Positions 7,832 through 16,848 of a stretch of DNA of 64,000 nt are shown here, piece after piece; positions within the stretch are counted from its first letter, which is position 1; each line of letters opens with the position of its first letter. The notes beneath the pieces are model-generated. The model had not been told where the DNA came from, did not search any database, and was given only the letters and a program-made list of their open reading frames with translations. Source of the DNA: Azohydromonas sediminis. GTDB lineage: Bacteria > Pseudomonadota > Gammaproteobacteria > Burkholderiales > Burkholderiaceae_C. Position numbers and translations under genes: made by a program. The stretch covers positions 18,713 through 82,712 of the forward strand of contig NZ_QOAZ01000014.1 in the NCBI RefSeq assembly GCF_003574675.1, given 5' to 3'.

Positions 7832-9294
7832 GGCGACGTCTCCGCCGCGGGGGGTGCCCACACCGGCGGGCGCGGCACCGCGCGTGCGCAGTCGACGTCG
7901 ACCGCCAGCGCCTGCGCCGCACCCGTCGCGTCGACGAAGCGCTGCGCCGCATCGCGCACGCACGGCAGCGCGAGCACGCCGTGGCCCGCGTTCGGCACCA
8001 CCGCGTGGCGCGCCTGTGGCCCGAGCGCCTCGCGCACGCGCTCGCCGTGGCGCGGCGGCGTGACCGGGTCGAGCCCGCCCGACAGCAGCAGCACCGGTGC
8101 CGGCGCCGGCGCGAGCGTGTCGAAGCCGGCCGGCAGGTCGCCCCGCGGCCACGCCGCGCAGACCCGCTCGTACAGCCGCGCGACGCTGGCACCCAGCGCC
8201 GTCGCCGGCGGCGGCAGCGCGGCGGCGCGCGGCGCGTCCTCGGCGCAGACGACACCGAAGTGCGCGCCGGCGGCCACGACCGGCTGGCGCGCGCCGGCGC
8301 TCAGCGCCTGCCCGAGGCCGAGCAGCGGCTGCCAGCGGCCCTGCGCGGCCTCGTCGATCGCGAACGGCAGCGCCGACGCGAGCAGCGGCGAGTACAGCGC
8401 AAGCCGCAGCGCCGCGAGCGCCGCATCGGGTGTCAGCCACGTCGGCGTCGGCGCCCCGGTGCGCGCGTCGGCCAGCGTCACCGTCGCGGGCAGCCGCGCC
8501 AGCGCGCGCTGCCACTGCGCGCGCAGCGCCGGGTGGCGGGTCTGGCACGCGGTGTCGGCGGCGCAGGCGTCGAACAGCGCGTCGAGCGCGGCCTGCGCGT
8601 CGAGCGCCGACGCATGCGGCAGCGCCATGTCGGGCGGCGCGACGCCGTCGAGCACGGCGCGGCGCACCGTCTGCGGAAAGCGGCGCATCACCTCGAGCGC
8701 GACGCGCGTGCCGTACGACACCGCCACCAGGTTGACCTGCCCGGCGCCGAGCGCGCGACGCACCGCGTCGAGGTCTTCGGCCGCGCGCGGCGTCGTGAAG
8801 TGGCGCAAGCCGTCGGGGCCGCCGAGTTCGGGGCGCTGCGCGAGTGCGTCGCGGCACGCGAGCAGGTGCGCGACCTGCGCGTCGACGCCGGCCAGCTCGC
8901 CCGGCCCGCGGCTGCACGCGAGCGGCGCGCTGCGCCCGGTGCCGCGCTGGTCGACGAGCACGAGGTCGCGCCGCCGGCCCAGCGGGCCGAGCAGCCGCTG
9001 CACGTGGCCGGCGAGTTCGATCGCGCTCTGTCCCGGCCCGCCGGCGAGGAACAGCACCGGGTCGGGCCGCGGATGGCGCGCGAGCGCCGGCAGCACGGCG
9101 ACGTGCAGCTCGATCGACGGCCCGTCGGGGCGCGCCGGGTCGAGCGGGCGCGCGAGGCGGCCGCAGCGCGCCTCGTGCTCGACGCCGGCCAGGCGGCACG
9201 GCGCCAGCGTCAGCGTCTGCGCCGCGGCGGCCCCGGCGAGCAGCGCCGCGCCGGCCGCCGCCGCGAGCCCGCGCCAGTGCCGCGCACCGCTCAC
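7828..9294 (-). CDS. Exported alpha/beta hydrolase, proline iminopeptidase/TAP-like
   Basis: A 488-residue protein with a signal peptide (about 1-26, ending AGAAAAQ). The fold signatures are FLAGGPGQSA (oxyanion region), DQRGTGRS, the nucleophile elbow AVSYGTRVALE, LSGGLDPVTPP (acid) and NAGHG (histidine), as in tripeptidyl-aminopeptidase-like hydrolases. It would act in the periplasm on peptide or ester substrates. The GTG start (9294) overlaps the stop of the glutaredoxin-like gene. The coupling to an ABC exporter suggests a joint detoxification or envelope role, which is inference. Confidence 0.87.
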
Positions 9295-9656
9295 GCGAGC
9301 AGGCGCTGCAGTTCGCCGCTGGCCAGCAGCGCCTCGGTCTCGGCCGCGCCGCCGATCAGCGTGCCGCGCACGAACACCATCGGAAACGTCGGCCAGCCGG
9401 TCCACATCTTCAGCGCATTGCGCCGCCGCCACGGGCCGAGGTAGTTGCCGTAGTCGAGGTCGTGGTGCGCGATGCCGCCGGCATCGAGCGCGCGGCGCGC
9501 CTTCCTGACGAACGGGTTGCCGCCCATCCCGACGACGACCACCGCGTGCGCCGCGAGCGCCTGCTGCACCTCGCGCACGAGGTCGGCGTGCAGCCCGGCG
9601 ACGCGCTCGCGGATCGCCGGGTGGAGCTTCGATTCGTCGAGGACCGCACGCGGCAT
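9291..9656 (-). CDS. Glutaredoxin-like protein lacking active-site cysteine
   Basis: A 121-residue protein. Residues about 36-120 follow the glutaredoxin fold, including the cis-proline region WTGWPTFPMVFVRGTLIGGA. Where monothiol glutaredoxins have CGFS or CPxC it reads GMGGNPFVRKARRAL, and the whole protein contains no cysteine. It cannot do thiol-disulphide chemistry and may be a structural or glutathione-binding relative. First gene of an operon in which all four genes overlap by four bases. Confidence 0.82.
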   Translation of the reverse strand: MPRAVLDESKLHPAIRERVAGLHADLVREVQQALAAHAVVVVGMGGNPFVRKARRALDAGGIAHHDLDYGNYLGPWRRRNALKMWTGWPTFPMVFVRGTLIGGAAETEALLASGELQRLLA

Positions 9657-9749
9657 GCCGATGTCTCCTGAAAGGCGTGGCCGCCACGCGCCGGCACGGC
9701 GCCGCGGCTTGCACTATCTTCGCATCCCCTGCCACTTCCGGACCGAACG

Positions 9750-10361
9750 ATGAAGCTGTACTACAGCCCCGGCGCCTGCTCGCTGAGCCCGCACATCGTG
9801 CTGCACGAGTCGGGCCTGCCGTTCGAGGCGGTGCCCGCGCCGACGAAGACGAAGAAGCTGCCCGACGGGCGCGACTACACCGCGATCAACCCGCTGGGCT
9901 ACGTGCCGCTGCTCGAGCTCGACGACGGCCAGCGACTGCGCGAGGGCCCGGCGATCGTGCAGTACGTCGCCGACCAGGTGCCGCAGCGGCAACTCGCGCC
10001 GGCCTGGGGCACGATGGCGCGCTACCGGCTGATCGAGTGGCTCAACTTCACCGCCACCGAGCTGCACAAGGGCGGCTTCAGCCCGCTGTTCAACCCGGCC
10101 ATGCCCGACACGGTGAAGGACGCCGCGCGCACGCGCCTGCTGCAGCGGCTGCAGTGGGTCGACGGCGAACTCGCCGGCCGCCCCTACGTGCTCGGCGACA
10201 CGTTCAGCGTCGCCGACGCCTACCTCTTCGTCGTCGCCGGCTGGGGCAAGTACGTCGGCGTCGATATCGCGCCGCTGCAAAACCTGACGGCCTTCGTCGC
10301 CCGTGTCGGTGCGCGGCCCGCGGTGCAGGCAGCACTGCGCGCCGAGGGCCTGCTGAAGTAG
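9750..10361 (+). CDS. gstA: Glutathione S-transferase, beta class
   Basis: A 203-residue enzyme starting MKLYYSPGACSLSPHIVLHE, the beta-class N-terminus with the catalytic-region Cys10 and Ser. The SNAIL-like element is GPAIVQYVAD (about 68-77), followed by the all-helical C-terminal domain with the N-capping motif FSVADAYLFVV. It conjugates glutathione to electrophiles in the cytoplasm. It is divergent from the glutaredoxin-like operon across a 93-bp promoter region and convergent with the cytochrome gene. Confidence 0.93.
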   Translation: MKLYYSPGACSLSPHIVLHESGLPFEAVPAPTKTKKLPDGRDYTAINPLGYVPLLELDDGQRLREGPAIVQYVADQVPQRQLAPAWGTMARYRLIEWLNFTATELHKGGFSPLFNPAMPDTVKDAARTRLLQRLQWVDGELAGRPYVLGDTFSVADAYLFVVAGWGKYVGVDIAPLQNLTAFVARVGARPAVQAALRAEGLLK

Positions 10362-10388
10362 GCCGCGCGCCCCGGGCGCGGCGCGGCC
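10361..10388. terminator. Hairpin between convergent gst and cytochrome genes
   Basis: A perfect 8-bp GC stem (GGCCGCGC ... GCGCGGCC) enclosing a further GC-rich loop starts at the last base of the gst stop codon and ends just before the cytochrome stop. No T-tract follows on either strand, so its activity as an intrinsic terminator is uncertain. Confidence 0.4.
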
Positions 10389-10392
10389 GCCG

Positions 10393-10869
10393 TCAAGGCT
10401 GCGGCCGCCCGGGGCCCTGCGTGCCGGCCGCGCGCGCCGACAGGTACGCGTACAAGTCGACGATGTGCGCATTGACGCGCGGCTCGTTCTGCCACGCCGG
10501 CATCACGAGCGCACCGGCGCGGCGCTGCACGACGTCCTCGACCAGCGCGTCCTGCGCCGGGCCGCTCGCGCGGGCCGTCTCGCCGGGCATGCCCCAGTCG
10601 TAGCGCTGCAGCACGAGGCCGACGAAGCGGCGCTCGCCCATCTCGCGCACGCGCGGCAGCAGGTCGGGCCCGCCGGCGGTGCCGGTGGCCGCCGGGCCGT
10701 GGCAGCTCGCGCACTTGTCCTGGAACACCCGCCAGCCGGTGTAGACCGAGCCCGGCGGCGCCATGCGCTGCACCTCCTCGCGCACGACCTCGCGGTTGCT
10801 CCACTCCACGGCACAGCCCGCGAGCCCCAGCGCCACCAGCACGGCGGCCGCCATCGTCGTCTTCGTCAT
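10393..10869 (-). CDS. Cytochrome c lipoprotein
   Basis: A 158-residue lipoprotein: signal peptide with lipobox LAGC (Cys19), then a class I cytochrome c domain with haem motif CASCH (about 53-57) and the axial-ligand region VMPAW. Expected to be anchored on the periplasmic side and to carry electrons; the partner oxidoreductase is not in the window. It lies downstream of the yejF-type gene on the same strand but 68 bp apart. Confidence 0.88.
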   Translation of the reverse strand: MTKTTMAAAVLVALGLAGCAVEWSNREVVREEVQRMAPPGSVYTGWRVFQDKCASCHGPAATGTAGGPDLLPRVREMGERRFVGLVLQRYDWGMPGETARASGPAQDALVEDVVQRRAGALVMPAWQNEPRVNAHIVDLYAYLSARAAGTQGPGRPQP

Positions 10870-10937
10870 CGGTGTGTCCCCGTCGTCCGTCGGCCGTACG
10901 GTAACGCGAATCGGCCGTCGCCTGCGGCCCGCCGCGA

Positions 10938-12533
10938 TCAGGCGAGCTGCGCGGCGGCCAGCAGCTCGCGCGTGTAGGCCTCGCGCGGCGCGGCGAACAC
11001 CTGCTCGGCGTCGCCCGCCTCGACGACGGCGCCGTCCTTCATCACCAGCACGCGGTGCGCCATCGCGCGCACGACGGCCAGGTCGTGGCTGATGAAGACG
11101 TAGCTCATGCCGTAGCGCCGCTGCAAGTCGGCGAGCAGCGCGAGCACCTGCTGCTGCACCGACACGTCGAGCGCCGAGGTCGGCTCGTCGAGCACGAGCA
11201 GCTCGGGGCGCAGCACGACGGCACGCGCGATCGCGATGCGCTGGCGCTGGCCGCCGCTGAACTCGTGCGGGTAGCGCTGCAGCACGAGCGGCACGCCGTG
11301 GCGCTCCGACAGGCCGACCTCGTCGAGCATCGCGAGCACCGCGGCCTCGCGCTCGGCCGGCGTCAGCTCGGGGCGGTGCAGCGCGAGGCCCTCGCCGACG
11401 ATCTGGCCCACCGTCATGCGCGGGCTCAGGCTCGCGAACGGGTCCTGGAACACGACCTGCATCCGTCGGCGCAGCCGGCGCAGCGTCTCGCGCGGCGCGT
11501 CGTCGAGGCGCACGTCGCCCAGGCGCACGGTGCCGGCAGCGATCGGCTGCAGCGCCAGCAGCGCCATGCCCAGCGTCGTCTTGCCCGAGCCCGACTCGCC
11601 GACGATGCCCAGCGTCTCGCCGCGCCGCAGCTCGAGCGTGGCCTGGCGCACCGCGACGAAGTCGCGCTTGCGAAACCACCCCAGCGGGATCGGGAACGTC
11701 ACGTCGATGCCCCGTCCCTCGACGAGCACCGGCGCGTCGTCGGCCACCGGCGGCGCGACGCGCTGCGGCCGGCTCGCGAGCAGGCGCCGCGTGTAGGCAT
11801 GCTGCGGCGCGTCGAAGACGGCGGCGGTCGGCCCGGTCTCGACGAGGCGGCCGCGCTCCATCACGCCGACGCGGTGCGTGAAGCGGCGCACCAGGTTCAG
11901 GTCGTGCGTGATGAACAGCAGCGCCATGCCCATCTCGCGCTGCAGCGCGTCGAGCAGCTCGAGGATCTGCGCCTGGATCGTCACGTCGAGCGCCGTCGTC
12001 GGCTCGTCGGCGATCAGCAGGCGGGGCCGCCCCGCGAGCGCCATCGCGATCATCGCGCGCTGGCGCTGCCCGCCCGAAAGCTGGTGCGGGTACGCGTCGA
12101 CGCGGCGCTCGGGCTCGGGGATGCCCGTCTTCGCGAGCAGTTCGATCGCGCGTGCGCGCGCCGCGTTCGGCCGCAGACCCTCGTGCAGCTCGAGCACCTC
12201 GCCGATCTGGTTGCCCACCGTGTACAGCGGGTTCAGCGCCGTCATCGGCTCCTGGAAGATCATCGCGATGTCGGCACCGCGCATCGCGCGCATCGCGCGC
12301 TCGGGCTTGGCGAGCAGGTCTTCGCCGGCGAAGCGGATCGCGCCCGTCGTCGTCGCCGCGTCGACCAGGCGCAGGATCGACAGCGCCGTGATCGACTTGC
12401 CCGAGCCCGACTCGCCGACGAGCGCGAACTTCTCGCCCGCGGCGATCGAGAACGACACGTCGTCGACGACGGTCGCGTCGCCGAAGCGTACGCTCAGGCG
12501 GTCGATCTCGAGCAGCGGCGCGCCGGCAGTCAT
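10938..12533 (-). CDS. yejF: Dual ATP-binding protein of a peptide/microcin C-type ABC importer
   Basis: A 531-residue protein with two complete nucleotide-binding domains: GESGSGKS, LSGGQRQRAMIAMAL and LLIADEPTTALD in the first half, GESGSGKT, FSGGQRQRIAIARAV and LVLDEPTSALD in the second. This tandem layout is that of YejF/GsiA-type ATPases that energise oligopeptide, microcin C or glutathione uptake. The permeases and binding protein (yejABE) that normally accompany it are absent here, so it must pair with components encoded elsewhere. Confidence 0.9.
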   Translation of the reverse strand: MTAGAPLLEIDRLSVRFGDATVVDDVSFSIAAGEKFALVGESGSGKSITALSILRLVDAATTTGAIRFAGEDLLAKPERAMRAMRGADIAMIFQEPMTALNPLYTVGNQIGEVLELHEGLRPNAARARAIELLAKTGIPEPERRVDAYPHQLSGGQRQRAMIAMALAGRPRLLIADEPTTALDVTIQAQILELLDALQREMGMALLFITHDLNLVRRFTHRVGVMERGRLVETGPTAAVFDAPQHAYTRRLLASRPQRVAPPVADDAPVLVEGRGIDVTFPIPLGWFRKRDFVAVRQATLELRRGETLGIVGESGSGKTTLGMALLALQPIAAGTVRLGDVRLDDAPRETLRRLRRRMQVVFQDPFASLSPRMTVGQIVGEGLALHRPELTPAEREAAVLAMLDEVGLSERHGVPLVLQRYPHEFSGGQRQRIAIARAVVLRPELLVLDEPTSALDVSVQQQVLALLADLQRRYGMSYVFISHDLAVVRAMAHRVLVMKDGAVVEAGDAEQVFAAPREAYTRELLAAAQLA

Positions 12534-12671
12534 GCGCGCATTGTCGTCACGCGGGCTGCCGCGCGAGCGGCGGCATGCGGTCGAATCACGGCGGCGCCGC
12601 CTCGCGCTGCCCGGTTCGCGATCGGCGTGAACGGCGCGTGCGCGCGGTCGTCGGCGTCGCGCATCGCCCGC

Positions 12672-13853
12672 TCAGGCGGCGGGGCGCGGCGCCGGGCGAC
12701 GCCGCAGCCACGCGAGCCAGCCGAGCGCGGCCGCCAGCAGCGCCAGCGGCACCAGGCTGCCAATGTTCATGAAGGTCCAGCCGCCGGTGGTCACCAGCGC
12801 GCCCGAGCCGAACGAGGTCAGCGTCATCGTCAGGTAGACCCAGAAGTCGACGCCGGCCTGCGCCGTCGTGCGCTCCTCGGGGCGGTAGGCCTCGGTGGCC
12901 AGCGTCGTGCCGCCGATGAAGAGGAAGTTCCAGCCCACGCCGAGCGCGAACAGCGCGGCGAGGAAGTGCATCAGGTCGACGCCCGACAGCGCGATCGCGA
13001 CGCAGACGAAGTTCAGCAACAACCCGACCGTCATCACCGGCAGCGCGCCGAAGCGCTTGACCAGGCTGCCGGTGAAGAAGCTCGGCACGAACATGCCGAG
13101 CACGTGCCACTCGAGCACGAGCGCCGCGGCCGAGAACGGGTGCGCGCACTGCGCCATCGCGATCGGCGTGGCCGCCATCAGCAGGTTCATCACGCCGTAG
13201 CCAAGCGCGCAGCCGGCCACCGCGACGACGAACACCGGCTGGCGCGCGATCTCGCGCAGCGGCCGCCCCTGCGGCGCACTGCGCCCGGCGCCGGGCAGCG
13301 CCGGAAAGCGGATCAGCGAGATCACCGCGAGCCCGAGCGCCGCCACGCCCATCAGCGCGACGTAGACGCCGGCGAATGGCTGCACGAACCACTCGCGCGT
13401 CGCACTCGCGAGGTTGGGGCCGACGACGGCACCGAGGATGCCGCCGGCCAGCACCCACGAGATCGCCTTCTCCTTGTACGACGGCGCGACGAGCTCGGCG
13501 GCGGCGAAGCGGTACAGCGACCCGTTGGCGTTGTAGTAGCCAGCGAGCATCGTCGCGGCCGTCAGCAGCCAGAAGTTGCGCGTCATCGCCGCCCACGCGC
13601 ACAGCCCGGCCGAGACGATCGCCACCGCCAGCCCGATCTGGAACGCGCCGCGGCGCCCGAAGCGGCGCTGGTGGCGCGCGACGAGCCCGGTGGCCAGCGC
13701 GCCGCCGGCGACGTAGCCGGTGACCGGCAGCGTCGCCATCCACGCCACCGGCGCCAGCGCGAGGCCGACCAGCCCGTTGATCGCGATGAACGCGACGTTG
13801 TTCGTCAGGTACAGCCCTTGGGCCAGCGCGAGCAGCAGCAGGTGTCGGTTCAT
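12672..13853 (-). CDS. MFS transporter
   Basis: A 393-residue major-facilitator protein with about 12 hydrophobic segments, starting MNRHLLLLALAQGLYLTNNV. It has a cytoplasmic basic loop after helix 2-3 (ARHQRRFGRRG) that corresponds to the MFS signature. Substrate unknown. The ATG overlaps the rsmE stop (ATGA), so it is probably co-transcribed with rsmE. Confidence 0.88.
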   Translation of the reverse strand: MNRHLLLLALAQGLYLTNNVAFIAINGLVGLALAPVAWMATLPVTGYVAGGALATGLVARHQRRFGRRGAFQIGLAVAIVSAGLCAWAAMTRNFWLLTAATMLAGYYNANGSLYRFAAAELVAPSYKEKAISWVLAGGILGAVVGPNLASATREWFVQPFAGVYVALMGVAALGLAVISLIRFPALPGAGRSAPQGRPLREIARQPVFVVAVAGCALGYGVMNLLMAATPIAMAQCAHPFSAAALVLEWHVLGMFVPSFFTGSLVKRFGALPVMTVGLLLNFVCVAIALSGVDLMHFLAALFALGVGWNFLFIGGTTLATEAYRPEERTTAQAGVDFWVYLTMTLTSFGSGALVTTGGWTFMNIGSLVPLALLAAALGWLAWLRRRPAPRPAA

Positions 13854-14587
13854 GCAAGGTCCTGGAGCGCCAGCCACGCCAGCGCCGCGAGCGGCGCCGT
13901 GTCGGCGCGCAGCACGCGCGCACCGAGCGTGACCGGCACGAAGCCGCGTTCGCACGCGGCGCGTTCTTCGTCGGGATCCAGCCCGCCCTCGGGGCCGCTG
14001 AGCAGCGTCAGCGTGCGGGCACCCGTGGCGGCGCACGGCAGCGCGATGGCGTCGGAGGCGACACTCAGCAGCAGGCGGGCCTCGTCGGGGGACACCGCGG
14101 GCAGCGCCCGCAGCCAGTCGCCGAGCCCGCGCACCGGCGCGACGGCGGGCACGCGGTTGCGCCCGCACTGCTCGCACGCCGCGACGGCCACCGCCTGCCA
14201 GTGCGCGCAGCGGCGCTCGGCGCGCTCGCCGGCCAGCCGAAGCACCGAGCGCTGCGCAACCAGCGGCTGCACCGCCGCGGCGCCGAGCTCGGCGGCCTTC
14301 TCGACGAGCGCGTCCATCCGCTCGTTGGCCGGCATGCCCAGCGCGAGCGTCACGGCCCGGTGCAGCTCGCGCTCGACGGCGCGGTGCGTCTGCACCTCGG
14401 CGAGCACGTGCCGGCGGCCGATCTCGGCAACGCGTGCGTCCCATTCGCCGCCACGGCCGTCGAACAGCGTCAGCGCGTCGCCCGGCTGCAGACGCAGCAC
14501 CTGCACGTGCCGCGCGGCGGCCGGTGGCAGTTCGACGCGTGCGCCGGCCGCGAGCGGGACATTGACGTGGACGCGCGGGATCGGCAT
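13850..14587 (-). CDS. rsmE: 16S rRNA (uracil1498-N3)-methyltransferase RsmE
   Basis: A 245-residue SPOUT methyltransferase. The N-terminal PUA-like part begins MPIPRVHVNVPLAAGARVEL. The C-terminal knot carries LLSGPEGGLDPDE and, at the very end, RVLRADTAPLAALAWL, both hallmarks of RsmE. It methylates U1498 of 16S rRNA. It overlaps the MFS gene downstream by four bases. Confidence 0.95.
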   Translation of the reverse strand: MPIPRVHVNVPLAAGARVELPPAAARHVQVLRLQPGDALTLFDGRGGEWDARVAEIGRRHVLAEVQTHRAVERELHRAVTLALGMPANERMDALVEKAAELGAAAVQPLVAQRSVLRLAGERAERRCAHWQAVAVAACEQCGRNRVPAVAPVRGLGDWLRALPAVSPDEARLLLSVASDAIALPCAATGARTLTLLSGPEGGLDPDEERAACERGFVPVTLGARVLRADTAPLAALAWLALQDLA

Positions 14588-14762
14588 GGGGGCGCAGTGT
14601 GCCGCAGCGGCGAGCCGGCCCGTGTCGGCAGCGAGACCGGTGGTCGCGATACCCGCCCCGCACCAAGACCCCTAAAACCCCTTGGGCATTGATCGAGGGC
14701 GGCCTCGCGCCGATCGGTTTCGATTCAGCCTCTAGCGTTTGCATCGACACTCGGGGGTTCAG

Positions 14763-15731
14763 ATGCTGCAACGACGTCACTTCCTCGGCGCGGCCGCCGT
14801 CACGGCTGCCTGGTCCGCGATGCCCTTCGTGCCGGTCTGGGCGCAGAACGCGCCGAACCTCGGCACGCCGGCGCTGCCGAACCCGGGCTTCGCGCGGCAG
14901 AAGGTCGGCGACATGGAGGTCATCGCCGTCAACGACGGCGTCGCGCGCCGCCCGCTGGGCGAGGAGTTCGTGCGCAACGCGCCGATCGGCGAAGTGAAGG
15001 CGATGCTGGCGTCGCAGAACCTGTCGACCGACTACATCGACATCCCGTTCACGCCGTTCGTGATCGTGCGCGGCGCCGAGCGCATCCTGATCGACACCGG
15101 GCTGGGCGAGTTCGCGCCGCCCACCGCCGGCAAGTTCCTCGCGAACCTCGCCGCCGCCGGCCTGCAGCCGGGCGACATCACGCACGTGCTGATCAGCCAC
15201 TACCACGGCGACCACATCAACGGCCTGCGCAAGCGCGACGGCAGCTGGACGTTCCCGAACGCGAAGGTCTACGTGCCCTCGGTCGAGCACGCGTTCTGGA
15301 TGGACGACGCGAAGATGGCCGCCGCCCCCGAGGGCCTGAAGGGCGCGTTCCAGGGCGCGCGCCGCGTGTTCGACGGCATGCCGGCCGACAAGCTGGTGCG
15401 CTTCGAGCCGGGCAGCGCGGTGCTGCCGGGCATCACGTCGATCGCCGCGTTCGGCCACACGCCGGGCCACACGCTGTTCGAGGCCGCGTCCGCCGGCCAG
15501 GTCTTCACCTACCTCGCCGACCTGACCAACGTGCCGGTGCTGTTCGCGCGCAACCCCGACTGGGCCGTGCAGTTCGACATGGACCCCGAGGCGGCGCGCA
15601 AGGTGCGCCGCGAGATGCTCGCGCGCGTGGCCGCCAACAACGCGCTCGTCGGCGGCTTCCACTTCCCGTTCCCCGCATTCGGCCGCAAGACGGTGTCGGG
15701 CAACGGCTATGCGTTCCAGCCGGTGGCCTGA
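14763..15731 (+). CDS. Exported metallo-beta-lactamase-fold hydrolase
   Basis: A 322-residue protein with a twin-arginine-like signal (RRHFLGAAAVTAAW, ends WAQN). The zinc motif HYHGDHINGL (about 145-154) is HxHxDH, with further ligands in FGHTPGH and a His near GGFHFPF. This places it with exported MBL-fold quorum-quenching-like or N-acyl lactonase-like hydrolases and other generic family members; the substrate cannot be told from sequence. Start at the ATG preceded by CGGGGG. Note the possible link to the LuxR system at 4.6-5.3 kb, which is speculative. Confidence 0.87.
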   Translation: MLQRRHFLGAAAVTAAWSAMPFVPVWAQNAPNLGTPALPNPGFARQKVGDMEVIAVNDGVARRPLGEEFVRNAPIGEVKAMLASQNLSTDYIDIPFTPFVIVRGAERILIDTGLGEFAPPTAGKFLANLAAAGLQPGDITHVLISHYHGDHINGLRKRDGSWTFPNAKVYVPSVEHAFWMDDAKMAAAPEGLKGAFQGARRVFDGMPADKLVRFEPGSAVLPGITSIAAFGHTPGHTLFEAASAGQVFTYLADLTNVPVLFARNPDWAVQFDMDPEAARKVRREMLARVAANNALVGGFHFPFPAFGRKTVSGNGYAFQPVA

Positions 15732-16247
15732 CGGGCTGCGGCGCCGCCCGCTGCTGCTGGCAGCACTGGCGGCGCCGGCGGTGTCGTCGCGGCGTTCCGC
15801 CACGCGCTGGCGCCGGGCACCTTCGACCCGCCGGAGTTCCGCCTCGGCGACTGCGCGACGCAGCGCAACCTGAGCGACGAAGGCCGCGCGCAGGCGCGCC
15901 GGCTCGGCGAGTGGTTCCGCGCCCGCCAGCTCGAGCCCGCGGCGGTGCGATCGAGCCCGTGGTGCCGCTGCATCGACACGGCGCAGCTCGCGTTCGGCCG
16001 CCACATGGTGTGGGACGCGCTCGCGTCGCCGACCGGCGCCGACGCCGCGACCCGCGAGCGCCGCCTGGCGCAGCTGCGCGACGCGCTCGCCGCGGTGCCG
16101 GCCGCTCGCTTCGAGGTCTGGGTCACGCACCAGTTCGTGCTCAGCGACCTGACCGGCAACTCGACCTCGTCGTCCGAAGGCCTGCTGCTGAAGGCCGCCA
16201 CCGACGGCGGCCGCCCGCAGGTGCTCGCGCGGCTGAACCTCGCCTGA
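15709..16247 (+). pseudogene. Histidine phosphatase family protein, frameshifted
   Basis: From 15789 to 16247 one frame encodes a histidine phosphatase (FRHALAPGTFDPPEFRLGDC, RSSPWCRCIDTA, VWVTHQFVLSDLTG), the catalytic RHG being RHA. No start codon precedes it in that frame. In the frame one base away, an ATG at 15709 opens a signal peptide (LRRRPLLLAALAAPAVSS) that stops making sense at about 15787, exactly where the phosphatase begins. A one-base loss near 15785 explains both. Either a true pseudogene or a sequencing error; the N-terminal ATG overlaps the MBL gene by 23 bases. Confidence 0.7.
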
Positions 16248-16283
16248 AGCGGCCGCACGCCGCGCGCCTATCATCGCGGCGCG

Positions 16284-16823
16284 ATGGACCCGCGCACCCT
16301 GATCCGGCAGACGATCCGCACCGTGCCCGACTGGCCCGAGCCCGGCGTGATGTTCCGCGACATCACGCCGCTGCTCGCGCAGCCGCGCGTGTTCCGTGTG
16401 CTGATCGACCAGTTCGTGCACCGTTACTTCGACACCCGCCCCAATGCGATCGCCGGGCTCGACGCGCGCGGCTTCATCATCGGCGCGGTGGTGGCCTACG
16501 AACTCAACGTCGGCTTCGTGCCGATCCGCAAGAAGGGCAAGCTGCCGTTCGAGACGGTGGCCGAGACCTACGAGCTCGAGTACGGCAACGCCACCGTCGA
16601 GATGCACACCGACGCCGTGCAGCCGGGCGCGCGCGTCGTGCTGATCGACGACCTGATCGCCACCGGCGGCACGATGATGGCCGGCAAGCGGCTGCTCGAG
16701 CGCCTCGGCGCGACCGTGATCGAGGGTGCCGCGATTGTCGACCTGCCCGAGCTCGGCGGCTCGAAGAAGCTGCGCGACGCGGGCCTCGCGGTGCACACGC
16801 TGGTCGAGTTCGCCGGGCACTGA
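16284..16823 (+). CDS. apt: Adenine phosphoribosyltransferase
   Basis: A 179-residue enzyme that salvages adenine to AMP using PRPP. The PRPP-binding motif [13 protein letters not shown] is at about 119-131, and the flexible-loop region [13 protein letters not shown] and [10 protein letters not shown] are typical of Apt. Length is standard. It converges with mnmE 25 bp away. Confidence 0.97.
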   Translation: MDPRTLIRQTIRTVPDWPEPGVMFRDITPLLAQPRVFRVLIDQFVHRYFDTRPNAIAGLDARGFIIGAVVAYELNVGFVPIRKKGKLPFETVAETYELEYGNATVEMHTDAVQPGARVVLIDDLIATGGTMMAGKRLLERLGATVIEGAAIVDLPELGGSKKLRDAGLAVHTLVEFAGH

Positions 16824-16848
16824 GGCCCGCCGCGCCGCCGCCGCGCGC

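Noticed and set aside
14763..15731. Calling the MBL-fold protein an AHL lactonase that quenches the LuxR signal
   Set aside because: The HxHxDH motif is shared by many families and the protein is exported; sequence alone does not give the substrate.
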